Shown here: positions 1 to 6,647 of the stretch, piece by piece
Numbering within the stretch: the first letter of the stretch is position 1
Layout of the letters: each line of letters begins with the position of its first letter
DNA from: Nitrospira sp.
Lineage (GTDB): Bacteria > Nitrospirota > Thermodesulfovibrionia > Thermodesulfovibrionales > SM23-35
Assembly (NCBI GenBank): GCA_016873575.1
Contig: VGWY01000111.1
Location: 1 to 8,536 of the forward strand
DNA length: 8,536 bases
Reading direction: 5' to 3'
Made by a program: the position numbers and the translations under genes
Notes under the pieces: generated by a model
Databases searched by the model: none
Told to the model about the DNA's origin: nothing
The model's input: only the letters and a program-made list of their open reading frames with translations

Positions 1-2
1 CA

Positions 3-548
3 GAATGCCTCAGTTTAAGGATCAAGGATTTAGACCTTGAGAGAAGTATGCTCATTGTAAGAGCAGGCAAAGGAGACAAAGACAGGAGGACGGTCATTCC
101 CGAACGGTTGAAGGATGTCCTTATTCACCATATCGAGGATATCCGCTGCATTTATGCCAAAGACCGAGAGCAAAATCTCAATGGCGTCTATTTGCCCGGC
201 GCCCTTGAGAAGAAGTATCCTAATGCAAGCAAGGAATGGGGATGGTTCTGGCTGTTCCCCTCTCAATCTCTTTCCATCGATCCACGAACTCTGATCGTCC
301 GGCGCCACCACATGCACCCTGCATCCCTTCAAAGGGCTTTTCGGGATGCAGTACAGCAAACAGGGATATCAAAACAGGTTTCTGTTCATACGTTACGGCA
401 CAGCTTTGCTACTCATCTGCTTGAAAACGGCTATGACATCAGGACAATACAGGAACTGCTCGGACACAGTAACCTTCAGACCACAATGATCTATACCCAT
501 GTTGCAACAAAGAATGTTCTTGGTGTCAGGAGCCCTCTCGATAAATAA
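3..548 (+). CDS. intI: Integron-type tyrosine recombinase (IntI), C-terminal part
   Basis: This reading frame is open from the left edge, so the N-terminus is missing. It encodes the catalytic domain of an integron integrase, which in this family recombines attI with attC cassette sites. The catalytic Lys sits in RAGKGDKDR (codon 69), the box II His and Arg in HTLRHSFAT (codons 387 and 396), the second His in LLGHS (codon 465) and the nucleophilic Tyr in MIYTHV (codon 492). The first catalytic Arg (GxRxSE in relatives) would lie two or three codons left of the window. The segment ALEKKYPNASKEWGWFW at about 200-255 and VRRHHMH at about 298-315 match the extra region that separates IntI from Xer and phage integrases. 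The ending GVRSPLDK also resembles IntI1. All visible catalytic residues are intact. rsmA follows 44 bp downstream on the same strand with no clear promoter between them. Confidence 0.93.
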   Translation, partial: ECLSLRIKDLDLERSMLIVRAGKGDKDRRTVIPERLKDVLIHHIEDIRCIYAKDREQNLNGVYLPGALEKKYPNASKEWGWFWLFPSQSLSIDPRTLIVRRHHMHPASLQRAFRDAVQQTGISKQVSVHTLRHSFATHLLENGYDIRTIQELLGHSNLQTTMIYTHVATKNVLGVRSPLDK

Positions 549-592
549 TTATGAAATTTCTGAGTTCATCTTGACAGACATGAATAATAAAA

Positions 593-1450
593 ATGGCAAA
601 GAGACATCTGGGACAGAATTTTCTGTATGACCCATCAATCCTGAGAAGGATTATTCAGGTCGCACAGCTCAATAAAGAAGACCTTGTCGTGGAGATAGGT
701 CCCGGTCCTGGCATGCTGACGAGGATGCTGGCTGAACGTGTTAAAAGGGTTATTGCTATCGAGCTTGATGAGAAGTTGTTCGAAAAACTACAGATTAAAC
801 TCATTGAATATAACAATGTAGAAATAATCCATGGGGATGCCCTCAAATACAATTATGAGAACCTTCCTGAATTCAAGGTTGTTGCAAACATACCGTACTA
901 TATTACGACCCCTATCCTCTTCAGGCTTCTTGAACTGAAACAAATATGTCCTACAGATACCCAAAAGACATTGGAAGTAATCCCCCCTTCCCCCCCTTTA
1001 GTAAAGGGGGGAAGGGGGGATTTTCAGATGAAAAAAAATCTCAAAACCATAACCCTGACTGTCCAGAAAGAGGTTGCTGAAAGGATAGCAGCAAGTCCTG
1101 GCGGGAAAGACTATGGCGTTCTTTCAATCATGGTCCAGTATTATGCAAAGCCGGGTCTTAAATTTATCATACCAAAAGGATCATTTAGACCAGTGCCGAG
1201 GGTTGATTCTGCTGTTGTCCATATGAAAATCCTTGAACAACCTCCCGTTGATGTAAAGGATGAAAGATTTTTCTTCAGGATTGTTAAAACTGCCTTTTCT
1301 CAGAGGAGGAAGATGCTTTCGAATGCCCTGAGGAGCATAAGGGAAGATATAAAAGAAAGACTGGATGAGGCTGGGATAGATTCACATCGAAGACCCGAAA
1401 CCTTGAGTATTGAGGAATTTGCACATCTTGCTGATATCATTAAAAATTAG
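593..1450 (+). CDS. rsmA: 16S rRNA dimethyladenosine transferase RsmA (KsgA)
   Basis: Cytoplasmic SAM-dependent enzyme that dimethylates two adjacent adenines in the 3' terminal hairpin of 16S rRNA during 30S maturation. The 285-residue product starts with the family's HLGQNFL. It then shows the SAM motif VEIGPGPG (33-40), the acidic residue in AIELDE (E57), GDAL (81-84), and the catalytic NIPYYIT (99-105). The conserved LTVQKEVAERI (155-165), FRPVPRVDSAVV (198-209) and FSQRRKMLSNAL (235-246) follow. Between LLE and TITLTVQKEV the family usually has roughly ten residues. Here there are about 38, including IPPSPPLVKGGRGDF (130-144), which is translated from a palindromic repeat. The frame and all catalytic motifs are preserved, so the gene is probably functional. 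The ATG matches the family N-terminus, but no good Shine-Dalgarno precedes it. A TTGACA at 571-576 has no properly spaced -10, so it may be read through from the integrase. Confidence 0.96.
   Translation: MAKRHLGQNFLYDPSILRRIIQVAQLNKEDLVVEIGPGPGMLTRMLAERVKRVIAIELDEKLFEKLQIKLIEYNNVEIIHGDALKYNYENLPEFKVVANIPYYITTPILFRLLELKQICPTDTQKTLEVIPPSPPLVKGGRGDFQMKKNLKTITLTVQKEVAERIAASPGGKDYGVLSIMVQYYAKPGLKFIIPKGSFRPVPRVDSAVVHMKILEQPPVDVKDERFFFRIVKTAFSQRRKMLSNALRSIREDIKERLDEAGIDSHRRPETLSIEEFAHLADIIKN
979..1022. repeat. G/C-run palindromic repeat inserted in rsmA
   Basis: Near-perfect palindrome. The left arm (979-1000) reads AATC6TTC7TTTA, the centre is a single G at 1001, and the right arm (1002-1022) reads TAAAG6AAG6ATT. 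The only flaw is seven C against six G in the inner run. It is translated in frame as IPPSPPLVKGGRGDF inside RsmA, in a loop where relatives are much shorter. From memory, similar C-run/G-run palindromes are dispersed intergenic repeats in several environmental bacterial lineages. I cannot confirm copy number from this window, where it occurs once. Confidence 0.85.
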
Positions 1451-1478
1451 CCACAGAGCACACAGGGAAAATATAAAA

Positions 1479-3398
1479 CTAAGTTTTTACTTCAAAGATC
1501 TTTACTTCTTTCTCTTTCCCTTTTACCTTAACGGTATCAAGTTCTCTTAACTGAAAACCACTTACTCCTTTTTCTCTCATTCCATTGAGATGATTTATGG
1601 TAAATTCTGTCACAATAATCCGCACATTGTACTGCCTTGTGAGCTTTTCAACCCTTGCTGCAAGGTTTACATGGTCGCCAATAACCGTATAATCCATCTT
1701 CTTACCTGGCGCCCCGATATTCCCGATAATAACCTCTCCTGTATTAATGCCTATACCGCAGTCAAGGATAGCCTTCTCCTCTTTTATCCATTTTTCCTGT
1801 AAATGAGAAAGACTGTCTATCATATCCAGCGCACACCGAACAGCAAGTTCTGCATGATCGGGCTGTTCGGCAGGTGCACCCCAGAAAGCCATTATTTCAT
1901 CTCCGACAAACTTATCCAGAGTGCCATCCCACTTAAAGACGATATCCACCATCTCCTTAAAATACTCATTCAACATGTTGACAACCTCTTCAGGCGGTAA
2001 TTTTTCGGAAAAACTGGTAAACCCTATGATGTCAGAAAATAAGATAGTCACCTCCCTTCTATTGCCGCCAAGATTTGCCTTCTCTGGATGACTAATAAGC
2101 TCCTCAACAATCTTTGGAGACACGTAATGTGAAAACATCCTCTTTATTTCATGAGCTTTTTTCTCTTCAAGGAAGAATCTTGTTATTGTCTGAGATGTAA
2201 ATATGGTAAGCATATTGAAAACAGGATAGATGAGATTTATCCAGAAATTTTCGTATATCAGGAGATAACAACTCAGAAAGATATAAATGACTGTGAAGCA
2301 GGCTGCAAGGGCAACACTTGGGATTGCCTTTAACCTCGGAAGGAGTAATCCCAGAAAGATACCAGTAACAAGGATGACTACGAGCTCTATAAAACCAGGA
2401 CTCTTCCTGAGGAACTTATTGAAAAGGATGTTCTCAACAACACTGGCATTCTTTTCAACACCTGGCATATTGGCAGAAAGCGGGGTAACCTTCTGGTCAT
2501 ATGTGCCGAGTGCAGATGTTCCGATAAAGACGAGCTTCCCCCTGAAAAGCCCTTTATCAATCTTACCTTTGATAACATCTGATGCTGATATGTATGGGAA
2601 ACTATATTCTTTACCCCTGTAATTGATGAGCACCCTTCCACTCAGATCTGTTGGAATAAAGTGATTCCCAAGTTTTATCCCTGAACCTCCGTAAAGAACC
2701 ACGTCCTTCATCTCTATGCCGAGTGCAAGCCTTGTAATCTGAAGTGAAAATGAAGGATAGCTATCATCTCCGTAGCTAATATACAGGATCTCCCACCTCA
2801 GGACGCCGTCCATGTCAGTCAGGGTATACACATGACCAAGAAAGGAAAATTTTGAGAATTCCTCAAGAGGCGGGATAACACTTTCTGCTTTTATTGACCA
2901 TTGTTTCCATGGGATCCCTGTTACGCTTTTCACCTCCATAAATGCAGAATCCCAGAGAAAATCCGGGATATTTTTAGGTGTTACAATCTCTTTTTTCCCC
3001 TCGGGGACTATAAATGCCGTTGCAAGGACAACATTGCCTGCATTTTTTATTGCCTTTGCAAGTTCATCATCGGTCTCTTTACTTTCTTTTTCGCTGAACA
3101 TAATATCAATCCCCATGACCTTTGGCCTGTCTTCTGAGATTTTATTAACTAACATAGCCATAACATCCCTTCTCCACGGCCATCTTCCAATTTCACTCAA
3201 ACTTTTTTCATCAACAGAGACAATGAGAATGTCCTTTGGAGCTGGTTGGTGTTTAACAAGATTTTTCAGGTAAAGCCTCATGTCATATGTCCTGCCTTCA
3301 AGTTTTTCCCTGATTGTGGCAGGATCAAAGAGTTGAAGGGCAACAAACAGTGATGTGGATATGAGTGTAATCAGATAAAACAACAGTCTCTTTTTCAT
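1479..3398 (-). CDS. CHASE2-domain class III adenylate cyclase
   Basis: Membrane sensor enzyme predicted to make cAMP from ATP in response to an extracytoplasmic signal. The 639-residue protein has an N-terminal membrane anchor (about 5-24) and a CHASE2 sensor domain (about 30-325, with ILIVSVDEKSLSEIGRWPW and VMGIDIMF). A membrane block of about three helices (337-405) precedes a cyclase domain (about 445-600). The metal-binding aspartates are D456 (FSDIIGFT) and D500 (FVGDE). K496 (TLDKF) and D569 (MDYTVIGD) are the pair expected for adenine rather than guanine. N578 and R582 in NLAAR are the transition-state residues. All are present, so catalysis is expected. The gene is convergent with rsmA, ending 28 bp from it. 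No Shine-Dalgarno precedes the ATG, but a TATAAT lies so close that the mRNA may be leaderless. The ligand sensed is unknown. A possible cAMP receptor is encoded at 6708-7577. Confidence 0.93.
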   Translation of the reverse strand: MKKRLLFYLITLISTSLFVALQLFDPATIREKLEGRTYDMRLYLKNLVKHQPAPKDILIVSVDEKSLSEIGRWPWRRDVMAMLVNKISEDRPKVMGIDIMFSEKESKETDDELAKAIKNAGNVVLATAFIVPEGKKEIVTPKNIPDFLWDSAFMEVKSVTGIPWKQWSIKAESVIPPLEEFSKFSFLGHVYTLTDMDGVLRWEILYISYGDDSYPSFSLQITRLALGIEMKDVVLYGGSGIKLGNHFIPTDLSGRVLINYRGKEYSFPYISASDVIKGKIDKGLFRGKLVFIGTSALGTYDQKVTPLSANMPGVEKNASVVENILFNKFLRKSPGFIELVVILVTGIFLGLLLPRLKAIPSVALAACFTVIYIFLSCYLLIYENFWINLIYPVFNMLTIFTSQTITRFFLEEKKAHEIKRMFSHYVSPKIVEELISHPEKANLGGNRREVTILFSDIIGFTSFSEKLPPEEVVNMLNEYFKEMVDIVFKWDGTLDKFVGDEIMAFWGAPAEQPDHAELAVRCALDMIDSLSHLQEKWIKEEKAILDCGIGINTGEVIIGNIGAPGKKMDYTVIGDHVNLAARVEKLTRQYNVRIIVTEFTINHLNGMREKGVSGFQLRELDTVKVKGKEKEVKIFEVKT

Positions 3399-3405
3399 GG
3401 TAAAA

Positions 3406-3411
3406 ATTATA
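3406..3411 (-). promoter_or_regulatory. -10 box (TATAAT) close to the cyclase start codon
   Basis: A perfect TATAAT on the - strand lies seven bases before the ATG of the cyclase gene. Transcription from it would start at or next to the A of the ATG. A -35 at 17 bp would be CTGATT (3429-3434), which is a poor match, so the promoter call rests mainly on the -10 and its position in the 194-bp gap between two - strand genes. Confidence 0.35.
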
Positions 3412-3592
3412 CAGATTTATAGCAAAAAAATCAGACAAGACTATTGCAGAATTATTCCAGCCTCAGATTCTTTGTCCATGAAATTTTCTGCACCCGGTAA
3501 AAAACAGGAGGATTATGAAAAGGGTGTATTTTCTGTAACATTACATATAAAAAATACTGATGGCTAATAGCTGAGAGCTTATTTCTTTACTT

Positions 3593-5035
3593 TCATGGTG
3601 TATATCTGCCACCTGTATTGAAGTAGGTGACTGATTCAATTCCACCCCAGATAATCATTTCTGAGCCTGTCCATACTGCAGAAGGCCCAGATCTTAAAAT
3701 AGGTTCGTTTTCTGAAGAAGTTACACTCCATGTATCTGTCTGGGGATTATATTTGTATATAGCACTGGGCCCCAGTGTAGGATCATTAGACCATAACATC
3801 ATCTCAGACCCGGTCCAGACCCCTGTCATTACAGTCCCTGCTGCAGGTGCATTTACAGTAGATGTTGCTGTCCAACTATCTGTTGATGGGTTATATCTTC
3901 CACCATCGTTAAGAAAAGAAGAGCCAGTCCGTCCACCCCAGAAAATAACCTCTATTCCTGTCCACATACCAATATGATTGATTCTTCCGACAGGTGCGTT
4001 TGTGGTAGAAGTTGGTGTCCATGTATCAGTGACAGGGTCATATCTGGCTCCTGTATTAAACCAATTAAAGGCATCTCGGCCACCCCAGAGAATCATCTCT
4101 GAACCTGTCCATACCATTGGGAGCAGACACCTTGCTGATGGCGTATTTGCACCGATTAAGGTTGGATTCCATATGTCAGTTAGAGGATTATACCTCCCTC
4201 CATCATTAAGGTAGTTACCGTTCCATCCGCTCCAGACAATCATCTCTGACCCAGTCCATATCATTGAATAATAAGTCCTTGCTGAAGGCGTATTTGTATT
4301 AGACATTGAACTCCATGAATCTGTTGATGGGTTATATCTTCCACCATCGTTAAGAAAAGAAGAGCCAGTCCGTCCACCCCATACAATCATCTCTGTGCCT
4401 GTCCATATTGCTACATGCTGATATCTTGCTTGTGGTACATTTGTCGTGGTAATCGCCGTCCAGCTATCTGTGACAGGGTCATATTTTCCACCAGTGTTGA
4501 ATGTATTGGTAGAATCTCGTCCACCCCATATAATCATTTCTGAACCAGTCCACACCGCTGAATGTTCAAACCTTGCTGAAGGGGCGTTTGTAGTAGAGGT
4601 TGCAGTCCATGTATTGGAAGCTATCGCCAACATTTCAATAGATAAGGTAACCGCTGTCCCGCTGAGATTTGCATACTTTTCCCCTTTATACAAAACGCTC
4701 CCTGACGCATCCATTGCTTCAACGAGAAAATGCCTGTTATTCCCATTTGGAACCTCGAATGATTCTGTGATGGTGGTCTTTCCCTCTGTAGAAATAGTCC
4801 TTTCAATAGTTACCATATCAGGTGCTGAGATGGTGAATTTTATGCTCTTTACACTTGTCGGTATCGTCGCTGATTTACTGATGAGATTTCCTGAATGAGA
4901 GGCTGTCTTTGTCTCACCAAGGTTTATTGTTACAGATGTCTTGCCAATTATTATCTTATTATCAGTTGTTGAGTTACCACAGCCGATAACACCTGCTATA
5001 AGAAAAACAAGAAATATTATGAATAACTTCCTCAC
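3593..5035 (-). CDS. Lipoprotein with seven-repeat kelch-like beta-propeller
   Basis: Predicted outer-envelope lipoprotein of unknown function, probably a binding or scaffolding protein. Residues 1-18 form a signal peptide ending in the lipobox VIGC, with Cys19 as the lipidated residue. Residues about 35-137 look like a beta-sandwich (VKSIKFTISAPDM, then HFLVEAMDASGSVLYKG). From about 141 there are seven repeats of roughly 48 residues, each built on PSAR-x6-WTGSEMIIWGG-x9-NDGGRYNPSTDSW. The last repeat stops at GGRYTP, without its DSW strand, while the array begins with a spare NTWTATST strand. The N-terminal strand therefore probably completes the seventh blade and closes the ring. Blade 6 is the most degenerate and lacks the GG pair. 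The start is GTG, chosen because AAGAGGA (5043-5049) lies seven bases upstream and the signal peptide begins there. I see no convincing terminator in the 194 bp before the cyclase gene. Substrate or partner cannot be told. Confidence 0.88.
   Translation of the reverse strand: MRKLFIIFLVFLIAGVIGCGNSTTDNKIIIGKTSVTINLGETKTASHSGNLISKSATIPTSVKSIKFTISAPDMVTIERTISTEGKTTITESFEVPNGNNRHFLVEAMDASGSVLYKGEKYANLSGTAVTLSIEMLAIASNTWTATSTTNAPSARFEHSAVWTGSEMIIWGGRDSTNTFNTGGKYDPVTDSWTAITTTNVPQARYQHVAIWTGTEMIVWGGRTGSSFLNDGGRYNPSTDSWSSMSNTNTPSARTYYSMIWTGSEMIVWSGWNGNYLNDGGRYNPLTDIWNPTLIGANTPSARCLLPMVWTGSEMILWGGRDAFNWFNTGARYDPVTDTWTPTSTTNAPVGRINHIGMWTGIEVIFWGGRTGSSFLNDGGRYNPSTDSWTATSTVNAPAAGTVMTGVWTGSEMMLWSNDPTLGPSAIYKYNPQTDTWSVTSSENEPILRSGPSAVWTGSEMIIWGGIESVTYFNTGGRYTP
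3878..3940. repeat. 63-bp exact repeat, copy 1 (propeller blade 5)
   Basis: Identical base for base to 4319-4381. It encodes the WGGRTGSSFLNDGGRYNPS-type segment of the fifth propeller repeat, including identical synonymous positions, while the flanks diverge immediately. Confidence 0.9.
4319..4381. repeat. 63-bp exact repeat, copy 2 (propeller blade 2)
   Basis: Exact direct copy of 3878-3940 in the second propeller repeat. Other blades differ from each other at many synonymous sites, so this pair was probably homogenised or duplicated recently. Confidence 0.9.
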
Positions 5036-5057
5036 TTTTTAATCCTCTTAGTTAAAA

Positions 5058-5086
5058 ACAATATATCAACAAAGGCATTTTGTCAA
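5058..5086 (-). promoter_or_regulatory. Candidate sigma70-type promoter for the lipoprotein gene
   Basis: On the - strand TTGACA (5081-5086) is followed after 17 bp by TATTGT (5058-5063). Transcription would begin around 5051, just before the AAGAGGA ribosome binding site of the GTG-initiated lipoprotein gene, giving a leader of about 15 bases. The divergent promoter at 5142-5171 has the same TATTGT -10. Confidence 0.5.
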
Positions 5087-5090
5087 CAAC

Positions 5091-5114
5091 GAATAGGCGT
5101 GGTGAATGGGCGTG
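5091..5114. repeat. Tandem 11-bp direct repeat, GAATRGGCGTG x2
   Basis: GAATAGGCGTG (5091-5101) and GAATGGGCGTG (5104-5114) differ at one base and are separated by two. The pair lies 4 bp upstream of the lipoprotein -35 box and 27 bp from the -35 of the divergent oxidoreductase promoter. That is a suitable place for a regulator that binds direct repeats. No regulator can be assigned. Confidence 0.45.
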
Positions 5115-5128
5115 TTAATTGTCGGTTT

Positions 5129-5141
5129 GGTAATTATTACC
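5129..5141. promoter_or_regulatory. 13-bp perfect palindrome next to a -35 box (candidate operator)
   Basis: GGTAATTATTACC has six-base perfect arms around a central T and ends directly against the TTGACA at 5142-5147. A dimeric repressor or activator bound here would control the oxidoreductase promoter. The identity of such a regulator is unknown. Confidence 0.4.
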
Positions 5142-5171
5142 TTGACAGAAGTGGAAAATTTCTTTTATTGT
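5142..5171 (+). promoter_or_regulatory. Candidate sigma70-type promoter for the oxidoreductase gene
   Basis: TTGACA (5142-5147), an 18-bp spacer, then TATTGT (5166-5171) and a run of T. It would give a leader of about 45 bases before the ATG at 5224. Confidence 0.45.
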
Positions 5172-5223
5172 TTTTTTTGAATAGTTATTAACATTTCTTA
5201 TTAATAGATTGCGAGGCATCTCA

Positions 5224-6558
5224 ATGCAAGAAATCATGGATGCCAATCCATATGCCCTCGAAGACGGCTCACATATTGCTGTTATAGGTGGTGGTCCTAC
5301 AGGTTCGTTCTTCAGCATCTTCGCCATGAAGATGGCAAAAATGATCGGGGAAGAATTGAATATCACCATTTTTGAGCCCAAAGATTTCACGAAAGATGGG
5401 CCAGGAGGTTGTAATAGGTGTGGGGGTGTCATATCAGAGCTTCTTGTCCAGACACTGGCTGTGGAGGGCATTAACCTCCCTGATTCAGTTGTCCAGAAGG
5501 GTATTAATTCTTATAAACTTCACACAACCAATGGAAGTGTTTCCATAGGAACCCCTTTATTTGAAAAAACGATCGCTACCGTATACAGGGGGGTTGGTCC
5601 GAAAGGAATCATGGGGAAAGACAAGGAAAGCTTTGATAACTTCCTTTTGAATTTAGCAGTAAAAGAAGGAGCCCTCCATATGCCTCTCAGGATTGATCAT
5701 GTTGAATACAGAAATCAAAAGCCTGTCCTGTTTGCCAAGAATAAAAAAATACGGGATTTTGATCTGGTCATCGGGACATTCGGCGTAAACAGCACAGCAG
5801 TAAAGGTCTTCGAAGGGTTGGGTTTTGGATACAAGAGCCCTGCAATAACCACAGCTGCTATAGCCGAGATCGGGTTGGACAGAGATATGATATCAGAATA
5901 TTTCGGGAATTCTATCCACCTTTTCCTCCTTCCGATCAAGGATATAAAATTCGCTGCAATGATTCCTAAAGGTACCTATGTAACCTTATGCATGTTAGGG
6001 AAAAATGTCACTGCACATATGGTAAATGCACTCCTCGATCATCATGTTGTTAAAAAAGTCCTTCCTGAGAACTATGAGATAAATTGTCGCTGTTTACCAA
6101 AGATGAACATCGGGGCACCAAAGGTACCATTTACCGACCGGATCGTTATGTGCGGAGATGCAGGTTCAACAAGACTCTTTAAGGATGGGTTAGGAGCTGC
6201 CTATATCATGGGGAAAGCTGCTGCGAAAACTGCTGTCTTTCAGGGTGTGAGCAAAGAACATTTCCATAAGTATTACTATCCTTTTTACAAAAGTATCATA
6301 ATTGATAATTATTTTGGAAGGTTCCTGTATGCCATGACAGAGATATACAGGAAAAATAAGCTCCTCTGCAAAGGGATGTTGAACGTTGTTCAAAAAGAGC
6401 AACAGAATGTTCATGATCGCAAGAGACTTAGTACCATCATGTGGGATATATTTACAGGGAACGAACGATATAAAAATATATTTTTCAGATCCCTTAGTCT
6501 CAAAATGAATATTGATTTATTAAAGGAATTTGCAAAGCTTTCAGTTAGATTTTATTAA
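5224..6558 (+). CDS. FAD-dependent oxidoreductase, geranylgeranyl reductase-like superfamily
   Basis: Flavoprotein of about 444 residues, substrate unknown. An N-terminal Rossmann motif IAVIGGGPTGS (18-28) should bind the FAD ADP moiety. The second flavin motif is VMCGDAGSTRLFKDGLGAAY (308-327), which resembles the GDA(A)G segment of geranylgeranyl reductases and related monooxygenases. A striking GPGGCNRCGGV (59-69) places two cysteines three residues apart just after the first flavin domain strand-helix unit. No transmembrane segment is evident. The C-terminal 100 residues are rich in aromatic and basic residues (YYYPFYKSIIIDNYFGRF), suggesting a helical cap or membrane-surface contact. I chose the ATG at 5224 because GCGAGG (5211-5216) lies seven bases upstream. 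A TTG at 5209 would add five residues but has no such site. It is divergent from the lipoprotein gene, and no isoprenoid or lipid gene is in view to indicate the substrate. Confidence 0.8.
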   Translation: MQEIMDANPYALEDGSHIAVIGGGPTGSFFSIFAMKMAKMIGEELNITIFEPKDFTKDGPGGCNRCGGVISELLVQTLAVEGINLPDSVVQKGINSYKLHTTNGSVSIGTPLFEKTIATVYRGVGPKGIMGKDKESFDNFLLNLAVKEGALHMPLRIDHVEYRNQKPVLFAKNKKIRDFDLVIGTFGVNSTAVKVFEGLGFGYKSPAITTAAIAEIGLDRDMISEYFGNSIHLFLLPIKDIKFAAMIPKGTYVTLCMLGKNVTAHMVNALLDHHVVKKVLPENYEINCRCLPKMNIGAPKVPFTDRIVMCGDAGSTRLFKDGLGAAYIMGKAAAKTAVFQGVSKEHFHKYYYPFYKSIIIDNYFGRFLYAMTEIYRKNKLLCKGMLNVVQKEQQNVHDRKRLSTIMWDIFTGNERYKNIFFRSLSLKMNIDLLKEFAKLSVRFY

Positions 6559-6584
6559 TATGTTCATAAACAATTCAACTCGTA

Positions 6585-6647
6585 TGTCATTCCCGCTTGC
6601 CGGGAATCCTTCTTTGAAAGAAGGATTGCGGACGAGCCGCAATGACA
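6585..6647. repeat. Three-armed cloverleaf palindromic element
   Basis: Every base belongs to a stem or a short loop. The closing stem is TGTC (6585-6588) with GACA (6644-6647). Arm 1 is ATTCCCG-cttgc-CGGGAAT (6589-6607). Arm 2 is CCTTCTTT-g-AAAGAAGG (6608-6624). Arm 3 is ATTGCGG-acgag-CCGCAAT (6625-6643). The TGTCATTCCCG start and AATGACA end resemble dispersed palindromic repeats that I remember from many proteobacterial and environmental genomes. It lies 26 bp after the oxidoreductase stop and has no T-run, so it does not look like an ordinary terminator. Copy number elsewhere is not visible from here. Confidence 0.8.

Noticed and set aside
30..359. Open frame of 109 residues on the - strand
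   Set aside because: It lies antisense to the clearly recognisable integrase and its translation shows no domain or ribosome binding site.
1451..1466. CCACAGAGCACACAG, resembling a dispersed intergenic repeat
   Set aside because: Too short to call a repeat from a single copy. It may be a remnant, but nothing in the window supports that.
3501..3538. A good AGGAGG site followed by ATG
   Set aside because: The reading frame has only seven codons (MKRVYFL) before a stop, so it is most likely coincidence.
3397..3567. A 56-residue + strand open frame overlapping the cyclase start
   Set aside because: No Shine-Dalgarno, no recognisable motif, and it begins antisense to the cyclase ATG. The AT-rich gap allows it by chance.
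3545..3592. Possible terminator for the lipoprotein gene (T-run on the - strand)
   Set aside because: The candidate stem around AGCTATTAGCC is only four base pairs with no usable loop.
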